A stretch of DNA of 64,000 nt from Desmodesmus armatus (Eukaryota > Chlorophyta > Chlorophyceae > Sphaeropleales > Scenedesmaceae): the NCBI GenBank assembly GCA_007449985.2, contig VIIQ02000078.1:1-64000 (forward strand), in the 5' to 3' direction. The translations under genes were made by a program, and so were the position numbers. Each line of letters opens with the position of its first letter. Within the stretch, counting starts at the first letter, position 1. Below the pieces are notes generated by a model that saw nothing but the letters and a program-made list of their open reading frames with translations, was not told where the DNA came from and ran no database searches. Shown here piece after piece: positions 43,370 through 54,279 of the stretch.

Positions 43370-44338
43370 TTGCACACAACCAACAACCAGCGGGCGTTGC
43401 AGGGTGTGCATATTCAGCAGGGATTTGGGTCAAAGATGTGTCCAAGCACATTTAGCGCACCTGTGCTGGCCAGCATCACCAAAACCATCAAGCCAAGCCA
43501 GGACCTTGCCATCACTGTTGCACAGACGGTTTTCCGACTGCAACTCAGCGACCCAAGCAGCAGAGGTGACCTGAAAGCTTATGTAACTTGAAAGGAGCTT
43601 ACAGATGATGAGTTTCGCCTTTCACAAGGCTCACCAGGCAAATGGTGGTTAGACTGTTTCTGGTGCTGTTTGGTGCGCTGGGGTGGTGGGGTGCTTTGAA
43701 ACCTGGTTACAACTACTGTGCACAGGCTTTCGAGTGATTGATGCCAAGCTTTTGGCCAGCAATAGTCAGTACGACCACTGGAGGCAATACGAACGAGCTG
43801 TGTTGTGCAAGGGAACGCCGCAGGCAACAAGCAGTAGGAAACAACCCGTTGTATCACATTTAATTCTGGATTCATTCTGGATTGCAGGGGCAAATGGGTC
43901 TTCGGTCATAATGATCAACAGCGGTCACCACCCCAGGTGAGCAGGAGCACAAACGGGACGACTGGACTCGTCATAATTTCATAACAGATGTACGCCAACT
44001 CACTGAGGTAGGACACGCACACGCTGCGTGTGCTGCTGCGAAAGGGACCACCAGGGTGTCAGGCCCTTCCCCCACGCCTGCTACCTGCTAGTGCTGCTGT
44101 AGCTGCAGCCCGGCTGTGCCTGGAGTCGGTTCAGTCCCCCTTTCAGCAACAACAGTCTGCAGTTGCTGCACTGCTTGTGGCTGGCTGCCACTCCTCCTCC
44201 CGCAGCAGCAGCAGCGTGCAGGTCCCTGCAGGGACCAGCTGGTTTCAGCGCCTCCTTTCTGCTCGCTTACAGCCTGAAATGCTGTACTACCTGGAGGTCA
44301 TGCAACATGTGCTGTGTGGCTTGTCAGCATCAGCTTGA
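43370..44338 (+). CDS. Possible multi-exon gene of unknown function
   Basis: Several stretches look coding. They are 43440-43591 (ASITKTIKPSQDLAITVAQT), 43722-43940 (RVIDAKLLASNSQYDHWRQY; later VIMINSGHHP ending at a GTGAGC donor, 43939) and 44080-44338 (QPEMLYYLEVMQHVLCGLSA, then stop). Gln and Ser runs in the last piece fit the codon repeats of other genes here. Splice phases could not be worked out and no family is recognised. Confidence 0.25.
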
Positions 44339-46335
44339 GAACCGCGCCATGTTAGCAGCAGGAAGTCCATGTACTTATGTGAAATCCTCATTTGCTGGCC
44401 AACGAGATACAACTGCAACAAGTGCGTGGATGACTGTGAGGGTCAGCAACATTACAAAATTCACTAGCCAATTGCACCATGCGGCCTAGGCCACATGCGC
44501 CCAGTCAGAACCTAGTGCCACGGTGGCGGTACACACACGATGCCCCAGGTTGGCTCTGCAAAGTGCACACTAACCCTGAGGGGCCAAACAGTAGTGATGA
44601 CTGACACACAACCTCATGTAGCACGCTCCAGCACTGATTTCGACCTATAAGCAGCACACAATAGTCCTGCTTTTGCAGCAGCTCCTTTTGACAACTCACT
44701 GCACTCAAAGGCACATGCATGCTCAGGTGTCAGCAGCCTTTGTTGCAGGCTTCCACCAGGCACAATCACTCGCTGGCTGCCACAGGGCAGCAGGAGACGC
44801 TCATACTAGGCAGGAACACCACCATCTAATCATTGCCAGGTGTACAGCCGTCTGCCCTGCCGCACTAAGTGATGAAAGCCAACAGCCTGATTCATGCTGC
44901 GCAACATCTGCAGCACGTCCGACGCAATGATTGTGCGCACTGCGGCATGCTGCCTGAGTCTGCCACATGATGGGGGTTGCTATGTCAGCCATGCGGCCCA
45001 TATGCTGCATGTCTGCAAGCAACACACACCATCAGGCCTGCTCGTAGAAGTGTCACTCAACAATGGGCAGTTGCATCCTATGTGCACTGCTGCACTCAAA
45101 GGCACATCACTGCAAGGCAGCAAGACCTGCGACAGTCGCTACAATGTACAACTATCCAGCAACAGCACCACCATTGCCGGCCCTTGCATGGGAGGACTAG
45201 CAGCAGCCACAGAGGCCCATTCCCTCACACATTGCCAACTCCATCTACACTCACAACCCATGCCAACTGGGAAAGCCTCGCGACCATCCCTCTCTAGCAC
45301 AACTCAACTGCATTGTCACCATTTGAAGGTCCCCCCCTCCCTCCCACCACCTGCCCTGTGCCAACTAAAGGTCCGGCCTTAAGTCTGTGAGTCACAGCCT
45401 GCTAACCAAAACCCCACAGCTGCCTGGGAGCCCTGCATGTCCTCACCCCTCCATATATGAGTCAGCCTCACCCCGCCACCTGTATGCGAGTGGTGGCCGA
45501 TAGCATGCTTCCTGACATGCAATATGTGTGTGCATGCCCAGGAGGTACATGGCAAAACTGTCTACACCAAACCCAACAAAACTCTACTGCACACAAGATG
45601 CTTGGCACAGTGCTGCATGCCTGGCCCTAGCATCTGACACACCACATTGGCAACAACACAACGGCTTGAAAAGGAAGACAATCCCAGCAAAGATGGAAGC
45701 AACACCCTCACTCTGCCACAACCACCAGCTAGTTGGCAGCACCTGCAAAGAGGAACAGCAGCACCCCCCCTGCCTACCCTCACAACACACACGCCTGGGA
45801 TCGTGTCTAGGCCATTGCTGTGGTGGCTGACAGCAAGCTACTTCCAACAGTAGCAACGCTGTAGCAAGCTAGGATGAAGAAGGCAAGCTGCAGTGCATGC
45901 GCACTTGTCGTGTCCCACGACAAACAAGCCTCTCAGCCTACACAGCTACAACAGCTGCTTGGAGCCTGCTTCGAACAGTCAAAAGCTGCCACACAAACCC
46001 CATGGCAGGCATGATCCACCTGCTTGGCAGCAGGGCAATGAGAAACACCCATGAGTTTTCAGACATCGGCTGTTTCTCCGCCTGGCCATCCACAAGCCCT
46101 AGAAGCACATGCGTGCAGGACTCCTGAGCCTCAACCACATGGCACAACACACAGCGCAGCGCTGTTGCCTAAACCCTAAACCCTGCAAATATCGCAGTGG
46201 ACTTGATCGCAAGTCCGACTGCATTTCCCAGGCCATGAATGCACACCAGACTGCAGCGACACATCTAGTGCGGTGCGTATCATGCCACATGCACATGACA
46301 ATCAGGCCAACTTAGCTGCTGCGCACCTATTGTCC
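44339..46335. other. Unassigned sequence
   Basis: No supported gene. An interstitial telomere-like tract lies at 46169-46186. Confidence 0.3.
46169..46186. repeat. Interstitial telomere-like repeat (CCCTAAA units)
   Basis: cctaaaccctaaaccctg contains two and a half TTTAGGG-type units (complement strand), the plant and partly algal telomere motif. Confidence 0.7.
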
Positions 46336-49300
46336 TCACGACATGGCTGCGGTTGCTGCTGTCGCCCTGTGCGCCAACCGCATGATGCTAGCCCCAGCAC
46401 CCTGCATCCCTCCCTCCTGGCCACCATCCACACGCCTCGCCTCCCGCCCCAAGATAACGTCATTCACAACTGCCACCCTCGTCAGCAGCCCACCCGCCTC
46501 CTGCAACCTCTTGGCATCCCGCTGCAGCGGCAGCAGCGCCACAGCCGCCGGCAGCAGCAGCAGCCCCAGCCGCCGCAGGCCGCCACTGCTGCCGGCCTTA
46601 CTAATCGCCAGCCTGGCACTGCTGCCGCTGCTGCCGCCGGCGGCTGCTGCGGCAGCAGCAGGGCCCCACCGGTTGATGCCCATCCAGTAGGCCAGTCCCG
46701 CCCCTCCTGCAGCTGCCAACTCCATCGCGCCTGCCATGGCATCTGTCAGGGTAACCTGCCACGGCAGGAAGGCACCCTCACCGGCAGCAATGGCTTCAAA
46801 CCCGCAGCCGTCGCTGCCACTGCTGCTACTGCCACTGCTGCTACTGCCACTGCTGCTGCTGCTGTCAGCAGCAGCAGCAGACTGCTGCAGCTGCCGCCAG
46901 AGCTGCACAATGCCGGGCACGTGGTTGTACCCAACCACTGCCACGACAGCCGCACCCTGCTGCTGCTGCTGATGATGATGATTTGCATGTCTAGCAGCAG
47001 CTGCCTCGGCTGCAGCGGCTTCGGTGTGTTGCCACATCGCCGTCACCAACACCCGGTTACGCTCTGCCATAACAGCCTGGTCGTATGCTGCTGCTGCTGT
47101 CACATTTGCATGGCTGTGATGCTGCAGCGCCGATGCCAACACACCGCTCTGACTGCCTGCTGCTCCTGCTGCTGCAGCAGCGGCGGTTGAGGAGCTTGTC
47201 ACCTCCGCCAAGCCATGACTAAACCTCTCACTCAGTGTGACCCACCAGGGCTTGAGAGGCAGCAGCTCACTAAACCCTTCAGCACCAGCAGCATCCTGGC
47301 TATCCTGCAACCAGTGCATCACCTGACTGCTGCTGCTGTTGGTACTGCTTCTAACTTTACCGCTGCTGCTGCTGCTGCTGCTGCTGCTGTTTCCTGCATC
47401 CCACATGAGCCTTTCCAGGCTTCCCACAAACGTGCGAATGTCCTGCACATCTTGAATCGACGGCAGCACCCTTCTGCTGCCAGTAGCTGCTGCTGGTGCG
47501 ACCTCTAACAGCCGCCCAGCAGCAGCAGCAGCCTCCCGGACCCCCTCACACCCCCGAGCCTCCAGCTTCTGCTGCAGCTCAGAATCCCCCACCAGCAGAA
47601 ACACGGGGTGGACGTTGTCCCCATACCAGCGGGCCTGGCTTGTGAGAGCCATGGACCACCATTGCAGGCAGAGGTGCACCATGCGGCCGGCTGCTAGCTG
47701 TGCTGCTGCTGTGAAGATGCGCTGGAGCTGCCTGACTGTGTCTATGAGGCCGTCTGGGGAGGCTGGGGAGGGACTTTTGCTGCTGGAGGTGCTGGGGTAG
47801 GAGTGCCAGGGGTCTTGCTGCGGATCCTGCTGCAGCTGCTGGGGACTGTATGGGTGTGCCGCCTGGATGTATGTGTGCAGGGAGGGAAAAGCATAGGCGG
47901 GGTTAGATGCCCAACGGCAAAAAAACAGTGACAGGGTGTGTATAACAATGCTGTGGCAGGACTGGGAACAGTACCAGCTGCATGCACACACGGCAGAGGG
48001 AGGCTGCGCAGGACAAGTCGGTGGTCACAACTTGCAGGCTGTTGAGGCTGTCATGCGCCATCCGTCTAGCCAGCTGCACTCAAAACTCCGCCAGCAAAAC
48101 AGCATCACCCCATCTCTCCCACCACAGCGCACCTCTGCATATGCCGTGCCCAGCACGCCCCCAAAGAGCCTCCGCAGGGCAGCCATGGTGTCTGTCAGTG
48201 CCTTGAAGCGCGCGAGAGTGACGTGCTGGGGCTGATCTGCCAGCACGAGGGCTGCCTGCTGCGGCAGTGCTGTTGCTGCCAGGGCTGCCTGCAGGAAGTC
48301 TGCACCGTACAGGGAGCCCAGCAGCAGCGGGACACCTGAAGAGCAAGCACAGCAGCAGCAAACATCATGAGTGAGCAGCAGCAGTGTGAGGAGCACCAGG
48401 AATGTGAGGTGCTGCGTGGAGGGGAGGACACAGTCTGCATCATACAGGGACCCCAGCAGCAACGGGACACCTGGCGCGCAGCACAGCAACAAACAGGAAC
48501 AGGGAATATGGGATGTAGAGTTTAGAGATCAAACGAGTGCTGCAGTGAGGCGTACGTGCGATGGTAAAATCAAACGCTGTTGCAGCCGCATGCCAGTTGC
48601 TGGTTCCCAAGTGACGATGTGCTAGGATAGTAGCATCTAGCTGCAGGGACGTTGCCAGCTGTATGGGCAGCGACACACACCTTCGTTGCGCAGGAGTGCA
48701 AACTGCTGCATGTGCTGGGCCCACAGCAGCGCATCAGGCAAGAGGGAGACTGGTGCGGGGTCTGCTGCTAGCTCCATGAGAGATGCTGTATCTCCGTGCA
48801 TAAGGTATCTGAGTCTGAAGTCAACCTGCTGGAAGCGGGCCTGAGAAGACAACATTATCAGGAAGCAGACAGCAGTAGGTTGTCAACGTTGGAGGGTAGG
48901 ATGCAGGATGAGTAATATGCGTGCGAGTCGGAGAGCAGAGCTGCAATCCACAACTACTACATTTCAAGACAACTGATGCAGCATTCAGCACACCTCATCG
49001 AGCTCCAGCAGCACACGACTGGGACCAAACTGCTCCACAGCAGTAGCTGCACGGCTGCCATGGGTCAAAGACACATGCTGAGTACCTATAAGAACGACAT
49101 CAGCACCACAAGGGTGCTGCAGCACCGTGCAGTTGCTATGCGACATCGCTGCGACTGCTTATACTTCTACTACGACATGCGTCTGCTCTGATAGGCCTGA
49201 GGATACGCAGAGTTTGGTGAGATGAGTTCAGTAATCGAACAATGCACTTGAAGTTTTAGTTGCGACACAACACAGTCATAGCCTCCTCCTACCTAACTGT

Positions 49301-49398
49301 CACGTCGTGTGCGTCACGCCGCATGTAGCGTAGAGGGTCGTTAGGTTTCAGGAAAACAAACTGTTCATCAATGAGGCTGTGAACAGCACTTGCTGCGG
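46336..49398 (-). CDS. TRABD: TraB-domain membrane protein (TRABD/PrgY-like)
   Basis: Minus-strand exons: about 49398-49304, 49116-48994, 48840-48681, 48335-48133 and 47862-46336, in phase from 49116 on. Diagnostic blocks are DVVLIGTQHVSLTHGSRAAT and SRVLLELDE (the GTxHVS and ELD motifs). Then come DFRLRYLMHGD, VLADQPQHVTLARF, and near the C-terminus VMAERNRVLVTAMW and VVAVVGYNHVPGIVQLW. The last two are the ER-D/N-R and VVAVVGxxHVPGI signatures. Two hydrophobic stretches follow (about 46730-46660 and 46590-46520), as expected for membrane anchors. The last exon has Ala, Ser, His and Gln runs. Plant and animal TraB proteins sit in mitochondrial or ER membranes and the fold suggests a metallopeptidase-like core. 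The N-terminus and start codon are not identified; 49700-49500 minus has a coding-like stretch (RGNERLLHSL). Confidence 0.82.
48425..48475 (-). pseudogene. Decayed copy of a TraB exon 5' end plus acceptor
   Basis: On minus, cgccag|gtgtcccgttgctgctgggg repeats the start of exon 48335-48133 (cttcag|gtgtcccgctgctgctgggc), then diverges after LLLGSLY-DA. It lies directly upstream of the true exon. Confidence 0.8.
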
Positions 49399-50079
49399 TC
49401 ACCTACGAGGCGGCTGTAGCTGAAACATTGGACAGGCGACAGTGATTTGTATGAGCTTCTGTCTGACTTTTCAGCCTTGTGGGTGTACAAATTGAATACA
49501 CCTCCTGATCTGACAGGCTGAACGACGCTCCAGCACTGACACATCATCAAACTGTGCAGCAACCGCTCGTTGCCACGCACACATACGTCCAGTTGGCACT
49601 CAGTTTCAGCCAGGGCCTCCTGACATCCTTGATGGAAGCACAGCATTGCTTCAGATCCGCAATCGTCAGTCTCCAGCCAGTCGTAGGTGTGCATTGGGGC
49701 AATATGACTGCAAGCCAAGTCAAGGCCAGCTGCCAGCTGCAGCCATTACTGTGCCAAGGACACACCTCAGCCCAAACACACCGTCGCCACCATAAGTTCC
49801 ACTCACCAGCCTCCACTGAAAACTACAGAGAGCTCCCCGCTGACCAGACATCATGGCCATGTGGCGGCCACATCCTGCATGCGCGTTGCCAGCACGCGCA
49901 ACTAGCTGCATGCCAGCGTGTGCCCCTTGGAGGTGGGGTAAGTTGCCGCCTCAGCTCTGTGCATGTAGGGAAGCAGCTGGGCCTTCAGCTGTTGTGCCAC
50001 GTGCAGAGGCAGCTGCTCAGGGCAAGGAGGGCAGCAGCTGCAGCTGCTGAAATGGTCTGTGGTGAAACGGTGGACTAGA

Positions 50080-50225
50080 CCATTACAACTGCAAGGGGAA
50101 TTTATCGCAACTGGTCCTTTCCTACCTAGCTCCAGCACCGCTCCTCAACCGGGGAACCAGAACAAACAGGCCCAGGGTTGTCCTGGCTGGAACCATTGGT
50201 AGAGCTGTTTCCCTTCTTGCCTGCT
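50080..50225. repeat. Repeat pair with 50583-50740
   Basis: gaccattacaactgcaaggg...atcg-a-tggtcctt...ccagcacc-ctc...ggggaaccagaaca... and agagctgtttcccttcttgc match the block at 50583-50740 in the same order and strand. The pair is about 505 bp apart. Confidence 0.8.
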
Positions 50226-50582
50226 ACAGCTGCTCAGGGCCATGCTGTTCTCAACAGTCGCTTGTCAGAGGGCCGAGGCCGTCCCACCCCTTGCGGACTG
50301 CCCAACCCCCCTTTTCAGTGTTCTGCAGTGGGCCCCCTTCTCAGGGAACATGGGGATGCTCATGGGTGCTGGCTCGATTGAGTCAGTCCAGCCAGCGAGG
50401 CTGGATTGAGTCAAGTCCCTCAAAGGGAAGCCAGGGGCTTGGAAACGACCATGTAACATGGTGCCGGCGAGGCTGCTCTGCAGCAATGTTCTCTTACAAG
50501 CTGCCATGCCAGCAACCATACATGGGTTCATTGACTACAGTGATCTCTACCATACATAAGGGCCCTCATGTTATGGCTACTG

Positions 50583-50740
50583 TGGCCTTACAACTACAAG
50601 GGAGATCTATCGAGATTGGTCCTTCAATCTTGGTTAGCCCCAGCACCTCGCCTCGATCAGGGAACCAGAACAACCCCGAAAGGCCTAGGACTGCCCTGGC
50701 TAAAACCATCAATAGAGCTGTTCCCTTGTTGCTTGTTACA
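50583..50740. repeat. Second copy of the 50080-50225 repeat
   Basis: Same ordered blocks as the first copy. The roughly 75 percent identity suggests an old duplication. Confidence 0.8.
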
Positions 50741-51559
50741 TTGACACCAAAAAAACATGTTGGCAGCCTGCGTGTCAGCCTGCAAGGTCACTGTGCTTGG
50801 TGCACATACTTGGCGTAGCGGTGTTGACTCACCCAGCGCTCCAGCTGACTTGATACACCGCCGCTGGAAATCAGCAGACTCGTGCTTGCCAGGTGGGCTG
50901 CCAAGTGGCTGGGCGGTTGTATACTGGGGTGCTGAAGTGTTGTTGACACGAGCACCTGCGTTCTGGAGGGTTGAATTCGTGCAGACCGCAGAGGGACTTG
51001 TTTTTGAGGCCCACTGCAGTGCCAGACTGTGCAGTGACTGCACTCAGTGCAGTGACTGCTGCTGTTGTGCCAGCCAGTCCAAGGACACAGACCGTGGGCC
51101 TGGCCCTGCTTCGTTTGGGTGGTTAAAATACCAGTTTTGGGAGAAAAGAACATGATCTTGTCCTTCCAAACGCCCGCATGTTGTGGTTCGTGGTTCGGAT
51201 GCGCCTGTCCAGCTTCCACCGCACCTCCAGCCCCTTACATAGTGTGCAACCAGTCCAGCAAGAAGATTGAATTGGCACGATGGCAACTCTAATGCTCCAA
51301 CAAATCAATTTCTATACCCGTAACCAGGAGGGCGCGCATGCCGGGAGCCCAGCCCAGCGAGCTATCGTAAGGCAGGCAGCCTCTTCTATGTGTCCAAGGC
51401 ATATGGAGGTCAGCTGTGGACCCACACACGGGCAGGTGGGCGCCAGCAGAGTTGAAATCGAGCAGCAGCAGGTGCAACGATGGAGGAAACCATGAGCTCC
51501 TGCTCTGGCCTTGACATGTGCACTTGTGGTGTGCACGAGCATGTTATGTACTGAAATAG

Positions 51560-51907
51560 CATTACCAAACCACCTTTGCTGCGTTGCTTGCTCGTGTGCA
51601 GGTTTTCAGTACATTTTGAGACAGCAGCAGACAGCCTGCAAGGTACCTCCAGGTAGTTGGGGTAAAAGTGCATCTCCCTCACACTCGTGTGCGGCTGTAT
51701 TTTCGCAAGGTGGATCCGTCCATTCTTGCAGCCGCCGTTAAGCTCTGCCTGGCCTCCCAGCCCTACCCTAGGTAGTGGTTGTGGACTCCAGTCGCAGTGT
51801 GCCAGCTCTGGCAGTACTGCAAAGTACTGCCAGCCCATGGGTTGCCCAACAACTATTCCACGGTTGTCTGGGTCCATGCGGACGCTGGGTGTGTTGGTTG
51901 ACAGCAT
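51560..51907 (-). CDS. Coding-like fragment, family unknown
   Basis: The minus frame reads SVRMDPDNRGIVVGQPMGWQ, YFAVLPELAHCDWSPQPLPR and REMHFYPNYLEV without stops. The composition is unlike the surrounding repeats. No start or splice partners were established, so it may be one exon of a gene or a retroelement remnant. Confidence 0.2.
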
Positions 51908-52166
51908 GGGGTGTGGCGGACGGGCTGCTGGTGGTCATTCGCGCGATTGGGTGCGATGACCCAGGTGCGCCCGGGAAAGCCCTCCCACCGGCCCCAACCC
52001 TGCAGGAGTGCTCAACGCGCATGTACACGACACAGGTGGGTACTTCAGATTCGCCCCTGTGTGCTTGCCGCCATGGTAGACTGCTGACATGTCGTCTGTC
52101 TGTGCACGTAGGTGTCAAGGCAATTGGGGGCCAAGGTGAGCTGTAAAAGGGCGTATGTATCCATCA

Positions 52167-52415
52167 CCGTCGCTCTTGCCAAGCGGGAAGGCGGTGTGGA
52201 TAGAGTGCTGTTGCTGTGTGTGTCTGCACCATCGCTCTTGCCAAGCGGGAAGGCGGTGTGAATAGAGTGCTGTTGCTGTGTGTGTCTGCACCATCGCTCT
52301 TGCCAAGCGGGAAGGCGGTGTGGATAGAGTGCTGTTGCTGCGTGTGTCTGCACCGTCGCTCTTGCCAAGCGGGAAGGCGGTGTGGATAGAGTGCTGTTGC
52401 TGCGTGTGTCTGCAA
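52167..52415. repeat. 62-bp minisatellite, four copies
   Basis: Unit cgctcttgccaagcgggaag...gcggtgtggatagagtgctg...tgtgtgtctgcac repeats four times with 1-3 differences. Because 62 is not divisible by 3, open frames across it cycle through all three phases and are artefacts. Confidence 0.95.
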
Positions 52416-54279
52416 GAGGCACATGGTTTTTGGGTGGGGGGGGAGGGAGGGGGGGTTCAGCCCTGGCTGGTGCTAAAAGCCTGTTCAATTCAGGCGCAGG
52501 GCGTTCAATTCATGCATGGGCGTGCTACTTGGCTGTTTACCTACCTCTTTTTGTGTCACTAATGGGTGTCACCAAACCGGCCAGCCAGCGGTTACAAGCA
52601 TGTGTCCAATGGTGCGAGCCTTGCACTCAGTGACTGATGCAGTGCAGCCAAGACAGTGTGACAAAATATAGTATGTACAATGCGTGAAACCAAAGCTGCC
52701 ACACTGCAAACAAGCACGATTACAACACACAAGCTGTGGCAGCCTGCTGTGCAGGCTAGCAGGCAACACCGAGCAAGGGCTCGTGTTGCCACACACCACA
52801 CACCAATAGTAGTCTCTCAGCAGTTGTGCACTAGCATGCAGCATTGGCAGCAACAAAGTGCAAAGTGATACAAGAAGCACACAGGAAGGTGCATCACCCC
52901 AACAACAGACGGCATGCTGGTGAGCTGGCATTGACCGCTCCACCACGCCAACCATCATTGTGCACGCCCTCAGGACTTGCACAATGATGGAGGCCCCCAT
53001 GCCACTAACAATGCTGCTTGGCAGCACCTCTCCACCAAGCCACGAGAGGCGGCCTCAAAACGAAGCATCAATGCGCTTACATACATGGTGCATTCAACAT
53101 TACTCCATCACCCCTACCACACACCCCTCAACAGATACCCTCCCCTGAACATCTAAGGGACGCAGGAAAGCACTCCCTAATGGACCCCTTCCTTCTCTTT
53201 GGGCTCCCAGCAGAAGCCCTTTCATTCATACACTGATACAACCCACTGTCAAAATGCAGAGCCTCCGTGACAATTAATCACCCTTTGCATTGCTGCAAAG
53301 CGATCCCTGCAGCACCAACACGGACTGAAATGTACAGAAGACAGCAACCAGTGTTCGCACTGCCCTAAGAGCCCTCTAGGCTCCCTCAAGGGCCAAACAA
53401 CAATCCAACCACAGTCACACACAGCAGGCAGAGCATGGGGCACAGCGCCCCACTCGACCACCGTACAGCATCAACAACGAGACATAGTCAAGTACCAACA
53501 GCCGAGTCATGCTGCACACAACCTGCTCAGTGCATGTGTGTTTCTCCAACCCTCCAACATGCAGGGAAGCATAGCACCTCTCCTGCGAGCCATCCGTGCC
53601 AAGACACTGCTGCATACATGCTGACAGCCTAGGACAGCGCCAGAGGCACGCATGGCTATGCACACTGTGTGATGTATGCCAGCACACGTGACGGCTGCCT
53701 GCAGCAAGCAGAGCCCTGCTTGGCAAGGGCTAGGGCCCTGCAAAAGCAACAGCCTGCCAACACCCCTGCCGATCCTGCAGCAACCAGCAGTCAATGAACG
53801 CCAGACTGTCCCTCCATCAGCGGTCGCACCCTGCTCTTGCAGCCCGGCCAGGAGCCCAAGGGATGTGTTGAAAAAACACAGGGGTGGCATGACACACCCG
53901 ACGCTACAGGTGCACCCGTTGAGACACTCTTGCAATGCAGCGCCTCAGCCAGCAGCTACACCCGCCAATATGCTCACACAATCACGGCATGCACTTGCTG
54001 GGACACCAGCAGCACAAACAACCACCACCCTCAGTCACTCCAATCAAGTGCACAGCTGCCAGGATGTTTGTTGAGTGGGGATCACTGGGGGTATACATCC
54101 ATTCCTGCTACGGCAGTAAGACAGCTCTGAGAAAAAGCGCCCGCTGAGCACTTAGATACACCACGCCCCAGCTCACCGCTGCACACACTATACGCCGCCA
54201 CCGCAAGCCGCCAACTACTCTCACATCAGCAGGGCAGGTTTCCTCTGCCCTGCCCCACACTCCAAGCACTGCAGACTGC
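52416..54279. other. Unassigned sequence
   Basis: A G-rich tract is at 52434-52454. No protein motif or RNA gene is recognised on either strand. Confidence 0.3.

Noticed and set aside
52045..52488. 147-aa minus frame with repeated peptides
   Set aside because: It is the 62-bp minisatellite read through all three phases.
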